Shown: positions 34,770-43,046 of the stretch, in pieces
How positions within the stretch are numbered: position 1 is the first letter of the stretch
How the letters are laid out: every line of letters begins with the position of its first letter
From: Streptomyces jumonjinensis
Lineage (GTDB): Bacteria; Actinomycetota; Actinomycetes; Streptomycetales; Streptomycetaceae
Assembly (NCBI RefSeq): GCF_009600885.1
Contig: NZ_VCLA01000192.1
Span: forward strand, 321,732-385,731
Direction of reading: 5' to 3'
DNA length: 64,000 nt
Translations under genes and position numbers: made by a program
Notes under the pieces: generated by a model
Database searches by the model: none
What the model was told of the DNA's origin: nothing
Seen by the model: only the letters and a program-made list of their open reading frames with translations

Positions 34770-35711
34770 ATGCCCAGGACATCCCCTTCCGTTTCCGTGA
34801 CCCGGCGTCTTCGTGGCCGGGCCATGGGACTCGTCGTGGCCGGTACGGCCCTCGCCCTCGCCGCCCCGATACCGGCGACGGCGACGACCGCGGCCGACCC
34901 GGCCCCTGCCCGTGCCGCCGCCGCGGCCGACCCGGTCTCCGTCCTGAAGTACACCGCCAAGGAACGCCGGGCCGCCCTCGCCTACTGGACGCCCGCCCGT
35001 ATCAAGGCCGTCGGGAAGTCCGTGGACCTCGGTCCGACCGGGCCGAAGACCAAGCCGTACAAGGGCGCCCCGCTGAAGACCGTGGGAAGGCTCTTCTTCG
35101 TCAACGCCAACGGGGCCGACACCTGGTGCACGGGCACCGCCGTGAAGAGCGCCAACAAGTCCGTCGTGATGACCGCGGCCCACTGTGTGCGCCGGGGCTC
35201 CTCCCCTTACAACACCAACATGGACATGGTGTTCGTCCCCGGCTACAGCAAGGGCAAGCAGCCGTACGGCGCGTTCGCGGTCCGCTCCGCCGCGACCCCG
35301 CGCAGCTTTGAGACCGAGTCCGTCAACGACATGGCCGCCCTCGTCGTCGACGCCGACAAGAAGGGCCGCAAGCTCACCGACGTCGTGGGCGCCCAGGACA
35401 TCGCCTTCAACCGCGCCGTCGGCGGCAAGGTCACCGCTCTCGGCTACCCCGCCACCCGCCCCCACCTCGGCGAGAAGCTCCTCCACTGCGTCGGCACGGC
35501 GAAGAAGGAGCACGGCTTGCAGTTCATCCCCTGCGACATGAGCGGGGGCTCCAGCGGTGGCCCGTGGCTCGCCGACTTCGACGCCACCACCGGCAAGGGC
35601 ACCCTCGTCTCCGTCAACAGCGCCGGGGACGCCCTGATAGCGACCAAGATGTACGGAGAGCTCTTCAAGGCCACGGCCAAGAAGGTGTACGACCGGGCCC
35701 AGCACGCCTGA
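34770..35711 (+). CDS. Secreted trypsin-like (V8-type) serine protease
   Basis: A 313-aa extracellular protease. A Sec signal (RRLRGRAMGLVVAGTALALA) is followed by a pro-segment. The triad is His in VMTAAHCVRRG, Asp in ESVNDMAALVVD and Ser in DMSGGSSGGPWLADF. It has cysteines for two disulfides. ATG 34770 has CAGGAG upstream; the longer frame is rejected. It converges on the prephenate dehydrogenase with a strong terminator between. Confidence 0.92.
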   Translation: MPRTSPSVSVTRRLRGRAMGLVVAGTALALAAPIPATATTAADPAPARAAAAADPVSVLKYTAKERRAALAYWTPARIKAVGKSVDLGPTGPKTKPYKGAPLKTVGRLFFVNANGADTWCTGTAVKSANKSVVMTAAHCVRRGSSPYNTNMDMVFVPGYSKGKQPYGAFAVRSAATPRSFETESVNDMAALVVDADKKGRKLTDVVGAQDIAFNRAVGGKVTALGYPATRPHLGEKLLHCVGTAKKEHGLQFIPCDMSGGSSGGPWLADFDATTGKGTLVSVNSAGDALIATKMYGELFKATAKKVYDRAQHA

Positions 35712-35771
35712 CGCAGCACACGCGCCCAGCGCGCCTGACGCGGCGCCCTTGCCCTCGCCCTCGTCGACGGA

Positions 35772-35826
35772 CACCACCGCCCTCCCCGCCCGTACGGTCC
35801 TGTCACGGGCGGGGAGGGCGGTGGTG
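35772..35826. terminator. Strong bidirectional terminator
   Basis: A 22-bp perfect stem (left arm begins CACCACCGCCCTCCCC) with an 11-nt loop, shared by the convergent protease and prephenate dehydrogenase genes. Confidence 0.8.
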
Positions 35827-35833
35827 CGAGGTC

Positions 35834-36889
35834 TCACTCCGGGTCGCCCGCCGTGGGCTGGAACTGGAACGGGCGGAAGGTCGGGAGCGGACCCGTGGGC
35901 CGGCCCGGGGCGAGCCGCAGAGTGCCGTACGGGCCCCGGGCGGGCGCGGGGACGGGGGCTTTCGGGGTGAGCGACGTGAGCGGAGCGGGGATGGGGGACT
36001 TCGGGGTGAGCGGGGTGGGGACGGGGGTTTTCGGGGCGGCGTCCAGGAGGGCCGAGCGGCCGAGGTTGCCGCGGCCGAGGAGGGCGTCCACCAGGGCCGA
36101 GCCGCCGGACGGGCCGTTCGTCCTCAGCTCCGCCGCCGCCGAGGCGAGTTCATCGGCGAGGCGGCTCACCGCGTCGGCCACGGCGGACGCGTTCTGGGCG
36201 AGGATGTCGCCCCACATCCGGCGGTCGCTGCCCGCGATCCGGGTGGTGTCCCGTACCCCGGTGCCGGCCAGCGCGAGGACCTCGGGGTCGAGATCGGTGA
36301 GCTGGGCGGCGAGCGCGGAGGACACCAGCTGGGGCAGGTGCGAGAGCGCGGCCACCGCCCGGTCGTGCCGGGCGGGAGCCATATCGGTCCGGCGGGCCCC
36401 GCAGAGCGACACCAGCGCGTCGACGGCGGCCAGGGCCTCCTTCTCGACGCCGGGGTACGGGCAGAGGATCCAGGGCCGCCCGGCGAACAGATCCGGCTGT
36501 GCGGCGGCGGGGCCGGAGAGCTCCCGGCCCGCCATCGGGTGACCCGGGACATAGCCCTGGAGGTCGCTCCCGCGCAGCTCGGCTTCCGTCCAGATGTGCT
36601 CCTTGGCGCTGGCCACATCGGTGTAGGCCCGGCCCAGGCCCCTGGCCTGGGCCTCGTACAGGGTGTCCACCACCGCGGAGGGCGGGGTGGCGATGACGAC
36701 GAGGTCGGCGAGCGGTGTGTGCTCGGTGAGCGCCGTGCCGGCCCCCATGCTCCGTGCCTGGCCCAGGGTGTGGGGGTCGAGATCGTCGAGTGCGACCTCG
36801 ACCCCGGCCCGGGTCAGGGCCAGCGCGATCGATGTGCCGATGAGTCCGCAGCCGATCACGATGACGCGCTCCAGGCCGGTGCTAGTCAT
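35834..36889 (-). CDS. Prephenate dehydrogenase (TyrA-like) with Pro-rich tail
   Basis: A 351-aa NAD(P)-dependent prephenate or arogenate dehydrogenase, giving the 4-hydroxyphenylpyruvate/tyrosine branch or a pathway-specific aromatic precursor. Motifs are VIVIGCGLIGTSIALALTRAG, VVIATPPSAVV, GHPMAGRELSG and the catalytic-His region SHLPQLVSSALA. The last 70 residues are a disordered Pro-rich tail with repeats (TPKTPVPTPLTPKSPIPAPL) not usual in the family. ATG 36889 has AGGAGAAGATC. Its presence in this locus suggests an aromatic building block. Confidence 0.88.
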   Translation of the reverse strand: MTSTGLERVIVIGCGLIGTSIALALTRAGVEVALDDLDPHTLGQARSMGAGTALTEHTPLADLVVIATPPSAVVDTLYEAQARGLGRAYTDVASAKEHIWTEAELRGSDLQGYVPGHPMAGRELSGPAAAQPDLFAGRPWILCPYPGVEKEALAAVDALVSLCGARRTDMAPARHDRAVAALSHLPQLVSSALAAQLTDLDPEVLALAGTGVRDTTRIAGSDRRMWGDILAQNASAVADAVSRLADELASAAAELRTNGPSGGSALVDALLGRGNLGRSALLDAAPKTPVPTPLTPKSPIPAPLTSLTPKAPVPAPARGPYGTLRLAPGRPTGPLPTFRPFQFQPTAGDPE

Positions 36890-36959
36890 GATCTTCTCCT
36901 TGGTGGGCTTCGCGCGGTGGGGCGGCGGGGACGGCTGAGCGAGGCGATCTGGCGGCGGG

Positions 36960-37760
36960 TCACCGTGCCGCGTCCGCGAACTGGCCCGGCGTACGGCCCT
37001 CACCGGCCGGGCCCCGGTAGGCCTGAGCGATGTTCAGCCACTCCTCGGCCCGCTCGCCGGTCGCGGTGAGGGCGAGGTCGTCGCGGTGCCTGCGCCGGGT
37101 CACCAGCAGGCAGAAGTCGTGCGCCGGGCCGGTGATCGTCTCGGCTCCCTCCGGGCCGACCGTCCAGATCTCGCCGGAGGGGGCCGTCAGCTCGAAGCGG
37201 AAGGGCTCGGCGGGCGGGGTCAGACCGTGCGACTGGTAGCCGAAGTCGCGGGTCAGCCAGGCGAAGTCGACGATGTTGCGCAGCCGCTCGGTGGGCTGCC
37301 TGCGGGTGCCGAGGGCGTCGGCGATGTCCTGCCCATGGCCGAAGAGCTCCATGATCCCGGCGCAGGCGAGGACCGCCGGCGGCAGCGGGTTGACGAGCCA
37401 GGGCACGACCTGGCCCTCGGGCACCGCGGCGAGGGCGTCGACGGACGCCGTGCCCAGCGCCCGGAACCGGGCGAGCAGTTCCTTCGGCGGGAAGCTGTTG
37501 AACTGCTGCAGAGCGGCGTTCACCGCGCCGTCGAAGTTGCCCGCGGCGGCGGTGGTGATGGCCTGGAACGCCTGCGGGTCGGCGGCGGCCGTCCTCGCGA
37601 GGTTGAAGACGAAGGTGAGATGGGCGATCTGGTCGGCGACGCTCCAGCCGGGGGCGGGGGTCTCGGTCCGCCAGGCGGCGTCGTCGAGGTTCTCCACCAG
37701 CGCGGCGACCTCCTCGATGTCGGCGGCGAGGTGCTTGAGGATGTCGTTGAGGCTGTTCAT
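36960..37760 (-). CDS. Maleylpyruvate-isomerase-family, mycothiol-dependent-type protein
   Basis: A 266-aa DinB-like four-helix protein of the mycothiol-dependent family (TIGR03084/MDMPI type). It has NLDDAAWRTETPAPGWSVADQIAHLTF with the first metal-binding His, and later GIMELFGHGQDIADALG with the other His ligands. The C-terminal domain resembles the SCP-like substrate domain (FRFELTAPSGEIWTVGP). ATG 37760 follows GAAGGAG. Its promoter has the HxlR-type element, placing it in the enediyne regulon. It may open, isomerise or detoxify an electrophilic intermediate with mycothiol. Confidence 0.82.
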   Translation of the reverse strand: MNSLNDILKHLAADIEEVAALVENLDDAAWRTETPAPGWSVADQIAHLTFVFNLARTAAADPQAFQAITTAAAGNFDGAVNAALQQFNSFPPKELLARFRALGTASVDALAAVPEGQVVPWLVNPLPPAVLACAGIMELFGHGQDIADALGTRRQPTERLRNIVDFAWLTRDFGYQSHGLTPPAEPFRFELTAPSGEIWTVGPEGAETITGPAHDFCLLVTRRRHRDDLALTATGERAEEWLNIAQAYRGPAGEGRTPGQFADAAR

Positions 37761-37813
37761 GGTCTTTCTCCTTCGGCTGTGGCAAGGCGTGGGCGGACGG
37801 ATGTCGATGCTGG

Positions 37814-37832
37814 TTTCATGAAGCAACTCACT
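37814..37832 (-). promoter_or_regulatory. CAACT-box operator (site A)
   Basis: TTTCATGAAGCAACTCACT, 55 bp upstream of the isomerase-like gene. It shares TGAA(G/A)CAACTCACT with site B. Confidence 0.5.
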
Positions 37833-37865
37833 GGTCGGCGGAGCGCCGGCCCGCGGTGGATCCGG

Positions 37866-38333
37866 TCAGGCGGCCCGGCCCGTGAGCGAGCGGACCCGGC
37901 CCGAGTACGGCGCCAGCGCCTCGGCCAGCGCCCCGGGGATCAGGGACGGCACGGTCGCGGTGTTGGGACCCCGCATGCAGGCGATCCGCTGCCTGCCGCG
38001 GGCCACCAGGATCTCGGCGCCCCCGGTCACCTTGACGTAGTCGAAGGTGAACTCCAGCTGGGTCTGGCCCAGCTCGGACAGGCGCATCCGGATAGACAGC
38101 TCGTCGAAGGCGGTGATCTCGGCGAAGAACTCGCAGTCGACCTTGAGGGTGAAGAGTTTGAGATCGTCCTGCACCTCGGCGAGGACGGTCGGGGCCTTCT
38201 CCTTCAGGAACAGCTCCCGGCAGCGGCCCTGCCAGCGCAGATAGTTCACGTAATAGACATTGCCGACGAGGTTGGTCTCCTCGAAGCCGACGGTGTGGCT
38301 GTACTCGAAGTAATCGGTGCTCGTCGCGGTCAT
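37866..38333 (-). CDS. Enediyne-type (TebC/SgcE10-like) hot-dog thioesterase 1
   Basis: A 155-aa 4-hydroxybenzoyl-CoA-thioesterase-fold enzyme of the enediyne TebC group, which releases the polyene made by PksE. The active-site block ETNLVGNVYYVNYLRWQGRC has the Asn, Tyr and Arg used by this group. It is followed by FTLKVDCEFFAEITAFDELS. ATG 38333 has GAGGAAGG. It is unusual that this canonical-looking copy lies outside the PksE operon, which has its own second copy. Confidence 0.88.
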   Translation of the reverse strand: MTATSTDYFEYSHTVGFEETNLVGNVYYVNYLRWQGRCRELFLKEKAPTVLAEVQDDLKLFTLKVDCEFFAEITAFDELSIRMRLSELGQTQLEFTFDYVKVTGGAEILVARGRQRIACMRGPNTATVPSLIPGALAEALAPYSGRVRSLTGRAA

Positions 38334-38384
38334 CGTCTGTGCCTTCCTCGTGATCCGTGTGTCGTGGCACCGGCGGTCCATCGG

Positions 38385-38404
38385 GTTGTTTGAAACAACT
38401 CACT
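38385..38404 (-). promoter_or_regulatory. CAACT-box operator (site B), perfect palindrome
   Basis: GTTGTTTGAAACAAC (7-1-7) followed by TCACT, 52 bp upstream of the thioesterase ATG. It is the most symmetric of the four sites. Confidence 0.6.
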
Positions 38405-38477
38405 CACCCGACGCGTCCGTCCGAAGCGATCTCTCGCTGTACGGACGCGGATTCCGCTCGGCGTGCCGGCCCGCGCT

Positions 38478-40136
38478 CTAGCTGCGGGCCAGGGAGGGCA
38501 GCAGGGGCAGCACCCTCTTACGGCCGCTCCGGGAGCCGTCGGGGGCCGGCGCACCGTAGGTGACGGAGATCCCCTTGCGCTGGGCGGCCTGCACGATGCC
38601 CGGGACGGCGCGCTCGGCGAGCGCGGCGATGGTCATGGCCGGGTTGACGGTCAGCGCACCGGGGACGGCGGAGCCGTCGGTGACGAAGATCCCCGGATGG
38701 TCGCGGAGTTCATTGCGGTCGTCGAGCGCGGAGGTGTGGGGGTCGTCGCCCATCCGGCAGGAGGCGAGCGGGTGCACCGTGTACGCGCCGACCAGGTCGT
38801 TGGTCCACGGCATCACCTTGGCCAGGCCGTCCTTCTCCAGGATCTCCTTGACCTCGGCGTCGGAGGCGGCCCACGCTCCCAGGGTGTTCTTCGTCGGCTC
38901 GTACCGGAGATTGCCCCGGCCGAGCATCTGCTGGGAGATGCGGTGCGAGTTGCCGGTGGCGGGCGGCGGTCCGAAGACGCCTTCGTTGTCGTCCTCGATC
39001 ATCGAGAAGATCGTCAGCCAGGAGGTCCAGTTGCGGAGGATCTCCTTCTTGTCCGGGCCGAACCAGGCGGGCCCGGCGGCGTCGGGCGCCTGGGCGAGGA
39101 TCGTGCCGAGCCCCGGCGGGAAGTACAGCTGCTCCAGGGAGTAGCGCGAGTACTCCGGCAGTGAGCCGTCCAGCTTGTCCCAGCTGGCGACGGTGGGGCC
39201 CTTGCCGATGTGATTGGCCGCGTACGCCACCCCGTCTCCCCGGTCCAGACCGAAGAGCGAGGCCGCCTTCTCCTCATCGATGATCGCTGTGTTGAGCCGT
39301 TCGCCGTTGCCGGAGAAGTAACGTCCGACGGCCCGGGGCATCCGGCCCAGATGCGCCTCGCTGCGCTGGAGGATGACCGGCGTGGCCCCCGCGCCCGCGG
39401 CGATCACCACGATCTTCGCCTCGATGACGCCGCTGCCCGCCTGGAGGCGGTAGTCCTCCTCGTGGACGAGGTTGTAGTGCACCCGGTAGTCGCCGTCGCT
39501 CGTCCGCGATATGTGCTGCACCTCGTGGAGCGGCCGGATCTCGGCGCCGTGGGCGAGGGCGGCCGGCAGATAGTTCACCAGCAGCGACTGCTTCGCCTCG
39601 AAGCGGCACCCGGCCATCATCCAGTTGCAGTTGACGCACTTGGAGTTGTCGATGGCGACGGCCAGCGGGTTGGCGGTGCGGCCGGAGTGGTTGCACGCGG
39701 CGGCCCACAGACCGCCGGCATAGCTGACGTCGTTCCAGTCCTGCTTCTTGATCGAGAGCGACTCCTCGACACGGTCGTACCAGGGGTCGAGGGTGTCGCG
39801 GCTGACCGCTCCCGGCCACATCCGGCGGCCGATGGAGCCGTGCCGTTCGAAGACGAAGCGCGGGGCCCTCGGCATGGCCGCGAAGTAGACGACACTGCCG
39901 CCGCCGACGCAGTTGCCGCCGAGGATGCTCATCCCGTCGCCGACCGTGAAGTCGAAGGCCCGGGTGTAGGAGGCGCCGAGCTTGTAGTCGTGCTCGAAGT
40001 CGGTGCTCTCCAACCATGGCCCGCGTTCCAGAACGGTGACCTCGGCGCCGCCCGCGGCCAGATGATAGGCGGCGATCGCGCCGCCGAAGCCGCTGCCGAT
40101 CACAAGGACTTCCGTACGCTCGACGGTGCTGCTCAT
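38478..40136 (-). CDS. GMC-family FAD oxidoreductase
   Basis: A 552-aa flavoenzyme of the cholesterol-oxidase/GMC type. It has VLVIGSGFGGAIAAYHLAAG (FAD Rossmann), GGNCVGGGSVVYFAAMP, VIAAGAGATPVILQRS, and the C-terminal VHPLASCRMGDDP and VTDGSAVPGALTVNPAMTIA with the active-site His. A Cys cluster (CVNCNWMMAGC) is notable. ATG 40136 overlaps the stop of the DUF5987 gene (ATGA). It probably oxidises an alcohol or alkene of the pathway intermediate. Confidence 0.9.
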   Translation of the reverse strand: MSSTVERTEVLVIGSGFGGAIAAYHLAAGGAEVTVLERGPWLESTDFEHDYKLGASYTRAFDFTVGDGMSILGGNCVGGGSVVYFAAMPRAPRFVFERHGSIGRRMWPGAVSRDTLDPWYDRVEESLSIKKQDWNDVSYAGGLWAAACNHSGRTANPLAVAIDNSKCVNCNWMMAGCRFEAKQSLLVNYLPAALAHGAEIRPLHEVQHISRTSDGDYRVHYNLVHEEDYRLQAGSGVIEAKIVVIAAGAGATPVILQRSEAHLGRMPRAVGRYFSGNGERLNTAIIDEEKAASLFGLDRGDGVAYAANHIGKGPTVASWDKLDGSLPEYSRYSLEQLYFPPGLGTILAQAPDAAGPAWFGPDKKEILRNWTSWLTIFSMIEDDNEGVFGPPPATGNSHRISQQMLGRGNLRYEPTKNTLGAWAASDAEVKEILEKDGLAKVMPWTNDLVGAYTVHPLASCRMGDDPHTSALDDRNELRDHPGIFVTDGSAVPGALTVNPAMTIAALAERAVPGIVQAAQRKGISVTYGAPAPDGSRSGRKRVLPLLPSLARS

Positions 40137-40711
40137 GCGGGGCTCCCGGTGGACGTGGTGTCGGGGTGCAGACGGGCGAACACGCGGCCGTAGCCGAAGT
40201 CCTCGAAGCGCCAGAGACCGTCGGGGCCGGGCTTCGGGATGCCCATGACGGTGAGTCCGGGGTGGCCCGCGGCCAGCGCCTCGGCGGTGTGCAGATGCGC
40301 GGCCGAGTCGAAGGACATGTTGCAGAAGAGGGCGAGCATCACCCAGAACTCCTTCTCCGGGTGGCCCGGAGTCGTCAGCCGCTGGATCAGGGCGACGCGG
40401 TCCGGGTACTCCAGCGCCACGAAGGGCGGCACCTGCGGATCGAGGGTGAGGCCCCGCTCGCCGGCGTAGACCTCGGTGTGCTCATTGAGCAGCCGCGCCA
40501 GATCGTCCAGACCGTTGTGGATACCGGTCGCGTCCCACTGGAGAAGTTCCAGGGCACCGGCCTGTACCGCTCCTCCGCCGGTGGCGACACCGGCTATGGC
40601 GCGGTCGTCGGCCGAGCGCTTCTCCCCCGGAATGATGGTGTCGGCGTATGCCTCCAGTGTCATCGTCCGGAGTTCGCCATCCGGCGCCACTCGCTCATTT
40701 TCGCTTCGCAA
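40133..40711 (-). CDS. DUF5987 family protein, GMC oxidoreductase partner
   Basis: A 192-aa protein of the DUF5987 type that in actinomycetes is encoded next to GMC oxidoreductases. It is comparable to the small subunit (subunit III) of gluconate-type dehydrogenases. Recognisable parts are LEAYADTIIPGEKRSADDRA near the start and FWVMLALFCNMSFDSAAHLH. Its promoter carries CAACT site C. ATGA overlap with the oxidoreductase gene points to a protein complex. Confidence 0.78.
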   Translation of the reverse strand: MRSENERVAPDGELRTMTLEAYADTIIPGEKRSADDRAIAGVATGGGAVQAGALELLQWDATGIHNGLDDLARLLNEHTEVYAGERGLTLDPQVPPFVALEYPDRVALIQRLTTPGHPEKEFWVMLALFCNMSFDSAAHLHTAEALAAGHPGLTVMGIPKPGPDGLWRFEDFGYGRVFARLHPDTTSTGSPA

Positions 40712-40781
40712 CTCGCTCTCCTTTCGGATGGTGCGGAGTGGGGTGCCTTGCGGCGTGACAGAAAGCTAGAACCAGCAGCTC

Positions 40782-40797
40782 AGTTCAAGCAACTAGC
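40782..40797 (-). promoter_or_regulatory. CAACT-box operator (site C)
   Basis: AGTTCAAGCAACTAGC, with AGTT/AACT inverted ends, 71 bp upstream of the DUF5987 start in the divergent region with the StrR-type gene. Confidence 0.45.
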
Positions 40798-40980
40798 CAA
40801 AGTAGTCGTGACCTTGAACCCGACTCCTCAGAGTTGGCGCAACAGGGCGTAGGAATGCCGTTCAGCGGCGCCCTGGTCACTAGGCTTCAACCTGGATGTA
40901 TTCATCACCCGCACGTGACATTCCTTCTGCAAAGAGCACGGCATGCGGAAGTGGGCCCTGGTCTCACGCTTGGGGGAAAT

Positions 40981-42147
40981 GTGAAAAGTGCTGACGCTGA
41001 AGAGCATTCACCGAGTTCACCGCACTTAGTTCGAATCGATGAACTCATTCCCGCCGATTCGCCGCGTCTCAACGGCATCGACAGGTCTCATGTGCGGAGG
41101 CTCGCGGCCGTCTACCCGTCCCTGCCGCCGGTGCTGGTGCACCGGCCCACGATGCGGGTCGTCGACGGCATGCACCGGATCAGGGCGGCCATGCTGAAGG
41201 ACCTCGACACCGTCGAGGTCACCTTCTTCGAGGGCGCCGAGGACCAGGTCTTCCTGCGGTCCGTCACGGCGAACATCTCGAACGGGCTGCCGCTGTCGGT
41301 CGCCGACCGCAAGACCGCCGCCGCGCGCATCCTGGCCACGCACCCGAGCCTCTCGGACCGGGCCGTCGCCACCCATGTGGGACTCGACGCCAAAACCGTG
41401 GCGGGTGTGCGCGTCTGTTCAAGTGCGGGTTCTCCGCTGCTGAACGTACGTACGGGCGCCGACGGCCGGGCCCACCCGCTGGACCGCACCGCCGAACGCA
41501 TGCACGCCGCCGCACTGCTGTCCGAGGACCCCGCCCTGCCGCTGCGCACCGTCGTCGAGCGGACCGGTCTGTCGCTGGGCACGGCCCACGACGTACGCCG
41601 CCGGCTGCTGCGCGGCGAGGACCCGGTGCCCACCAGCAGGCAGGGCGGGACGCCCCCGGCGGGGTCCGCCCCGGGACCGGCGGGCTCCGGCGGCCGGGCC
41701 GGGGCGGGCAGCCCCGGCGACGGCTCACCGGGCGCACCGGCCGCACCGGGCGCACGGACGGACCGCGCACCGGCCGGCGGCGCACCGGCCGCCGCGCGGG
41801 GGCCCGGGGCGGGCCCCGGCGGGAGTGCCCCCGGCGGGGCGGCTCCGCTCTCCCCGCGCTCCCGCGCTCCGCTGGACACCCTGCGCAAGCTCGCCAACGA
41901 TCCTTCGCTGCGCCATTCCGACACCGGGCGCGAATTCATGCGCTGGCTGCACACCCGGTTCATCGTCGACGAGGCCTGGCGCAGACGCGCGGACGCCATT
42001 CCGCCGCACAGCGTCGACTCCATGGCCCATCTCGCCCAGCACTGCTCCGACGTATGGCGGCGATTCGCCGAGGAGCTGGTCAGAAGGCGGCATACCGATA
42101 CGACGGACCCCCGGGAAGCACAGACGACGCAGTCGACGTGGCACTGA
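40981..42147 (+). CDS. StrR/ParB-type pathway activator
   Basis: A 388-aa regulator with an N-terminal ParB-like domain (LVRIDELIPADSPRLNGIDR, VLVHRPTMRVVDGMHRIRAA) and a helix-turn-helix (LSDRAVATHVGLDAKTVAGV) as in StrR and SgcR1. A long Gly/Ala/Pro linker and a helical C-terminus follow. GTG 40981 has GGGGGAA upstream. Codon 16 is TTA (41026-41028), so its production should require the bldA tRNA, coupling the enediyne locus to development. It is followed by the AraC-type gene. Confidence 0.88.
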   Translation: MKSADAEEHSPSSPHLVRIDELIPADSPRLNGIDRSHVRRLAAVYPSLPPVLVHRPTMRVVDGMHRIRAAMLKDLDTVEVTFFEGAEDQVFLRSVTANISNGLPLSVADRKTAAARILATHPSLSDRAVATHVGLDAKTVAGVRVCSSAGSPLLNVRTGADGRAHPLDRTAERMHAAALLSEDPALPLRTVVERTGLSLGTAHDVRRRLLRGEDPVPTSRQGGTPPAGSAPGPAGSGGRAGAGSPGDGSPGAPAAPGARTDRAPAGGAPAAARGPGAGPGGSAPGGAAPLSPRSRAPLDTLRKLANDPSLRHSDTGREFMRWLHTRFIVDEAWRRRADAIPPHSVDSMAHLAQHCSDVWRRFAEELVRRRHTDTTDPREAQTTQSTWH

Positions 42148-42172
42148 CGCCCGGACTCGACAGGGAGAAACG

Positions 42173-42946
42173 GTGACCACCAACACCATCGAGCACGCAG
42201 TCCGCCGGGTCATCGGCTATATGCACGTCAATCTCGGCCAGGACCTGACGATCGACGACATGGCACGCACCGCGATGTTCAGCAAGTTCCATTTCACCCG
42301 GATCTTCCGGGATGTCACCGGAACCTCTCCCGGACGGTTCCTCTCCGCCCTGCGCATCCAGGAGGCGAAGCGGCTGCTGGTCCACACCGACCTCAGCGTC
42401 GCCGACATCAGCAGCCAGGTCGGCTACAGCAGCGTCGGAACCTTCAGCTCCCGCTTCAAGACCTGTGTCGGCCTCTCGCCCAGCGCCTACCGCGATTTCG
42501 GCGGGGTGCAGCCGGGGGCGCCCGCGGGCAGCGTGGTGCGGGCCGCCGTCGCGCACAGTCTGTCGCTGCGCGGCCGGGTCTCCCTCGCGCCCGGCGAGCG
42601 GCCGGGCCATGTCTTCGTGGGGCTCTTCCCCGGCCGGGTCCGCCAGGGCCAGCCGGTGCGCTGGACCACCCTGGAGGGCCCCGGGCTCTTCGAGCTCCGC
42701 GATGTGCCCTCGGGCACCTGGTACGTCCTGGTCCACTCCGTGCCCTACGGCCATGAGCACCAGCCCTTCGACTCGGACGGGGCGGGCCTCCTCTCCGTCG
42801 GCCAGCACGGGCCGGTCGCCGTGCACCCCGGCGCGCTGCTGCGGCCGGTCGAGATCGTGCTGCGACCGCAGGGCGAGCTGGACCCGCCGGTTCTGCTGGC
42901 CCGCTTCCCCGCCGCCGCCACGGCGCCGGCGCGGGCGGCCCGCTGA
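42173..42946 (+). CDS. AraC-family regulator
   Basis: A 257-aa protein with an N-terminal AraC helix-turn-helix pair (LTIDDMARTAMFSKFHFTRI, RLLVHTDLSVADISSQVGYS, SSRFKTCVGLSPSAYR). It has a C-terminal beta domain of unknown ligand (GHVFVGLFPGRVRQGQPV, VPSGTWYVLVHSVPYG). GTG 42173 follows GGGAGAAACG, 25 bp after the StrR-type gene. A StrR plus AraC pair is also found in the C-1027 enediyne cluster (SgcR1/SgcR2), supporting the pathway assignment. Confidence 0.88.
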   Translation: MTTNTIEHAVRRVIGYMHVNLGQDLTIDDMARTAMFSKFHFTRIFRDVTGTSPGRFLSALRIQEAKRLLVHTDLSVADISSQVGYSSVGTFSSRFKTCVGLSPSAYRDFGGVQPGAPAGSVVRAAVAHSLSLRGRVSLAPGERPGHVFVGLFPGRVRQGQPVRWTTLEGPGLFELRDVPSGTWYVLVHSVPYGHEHQPFDSDGAGLLSVGQHGPVAVHPGALLRPVEIVLRPQGELDPPVLLARFPAAATAPARAAR

Positions 42947-42972
42947 CCCGGCGGCATACAGGAGTACGTAAT

Positions 42973-43013
42973 AGAGAGGGGCCGGACGCGGAATCCGCGT
43001 CCGGCCCCTCTCT
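42973..43013. terminator. Bidirectional terminator with T-rich flank
   Basis: A 20-bp perfect stem (left arm AGAGAGGGGCCGGACGCGGA) with a one-base centre, followed by TCTT/CTTT. It lies between the AraC and P450 genes. Confidence 0.85.
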
Positions 43014-43046
43014 TCTTTACGTCCTGGGCGCTGTGCGGCCCGGTCC

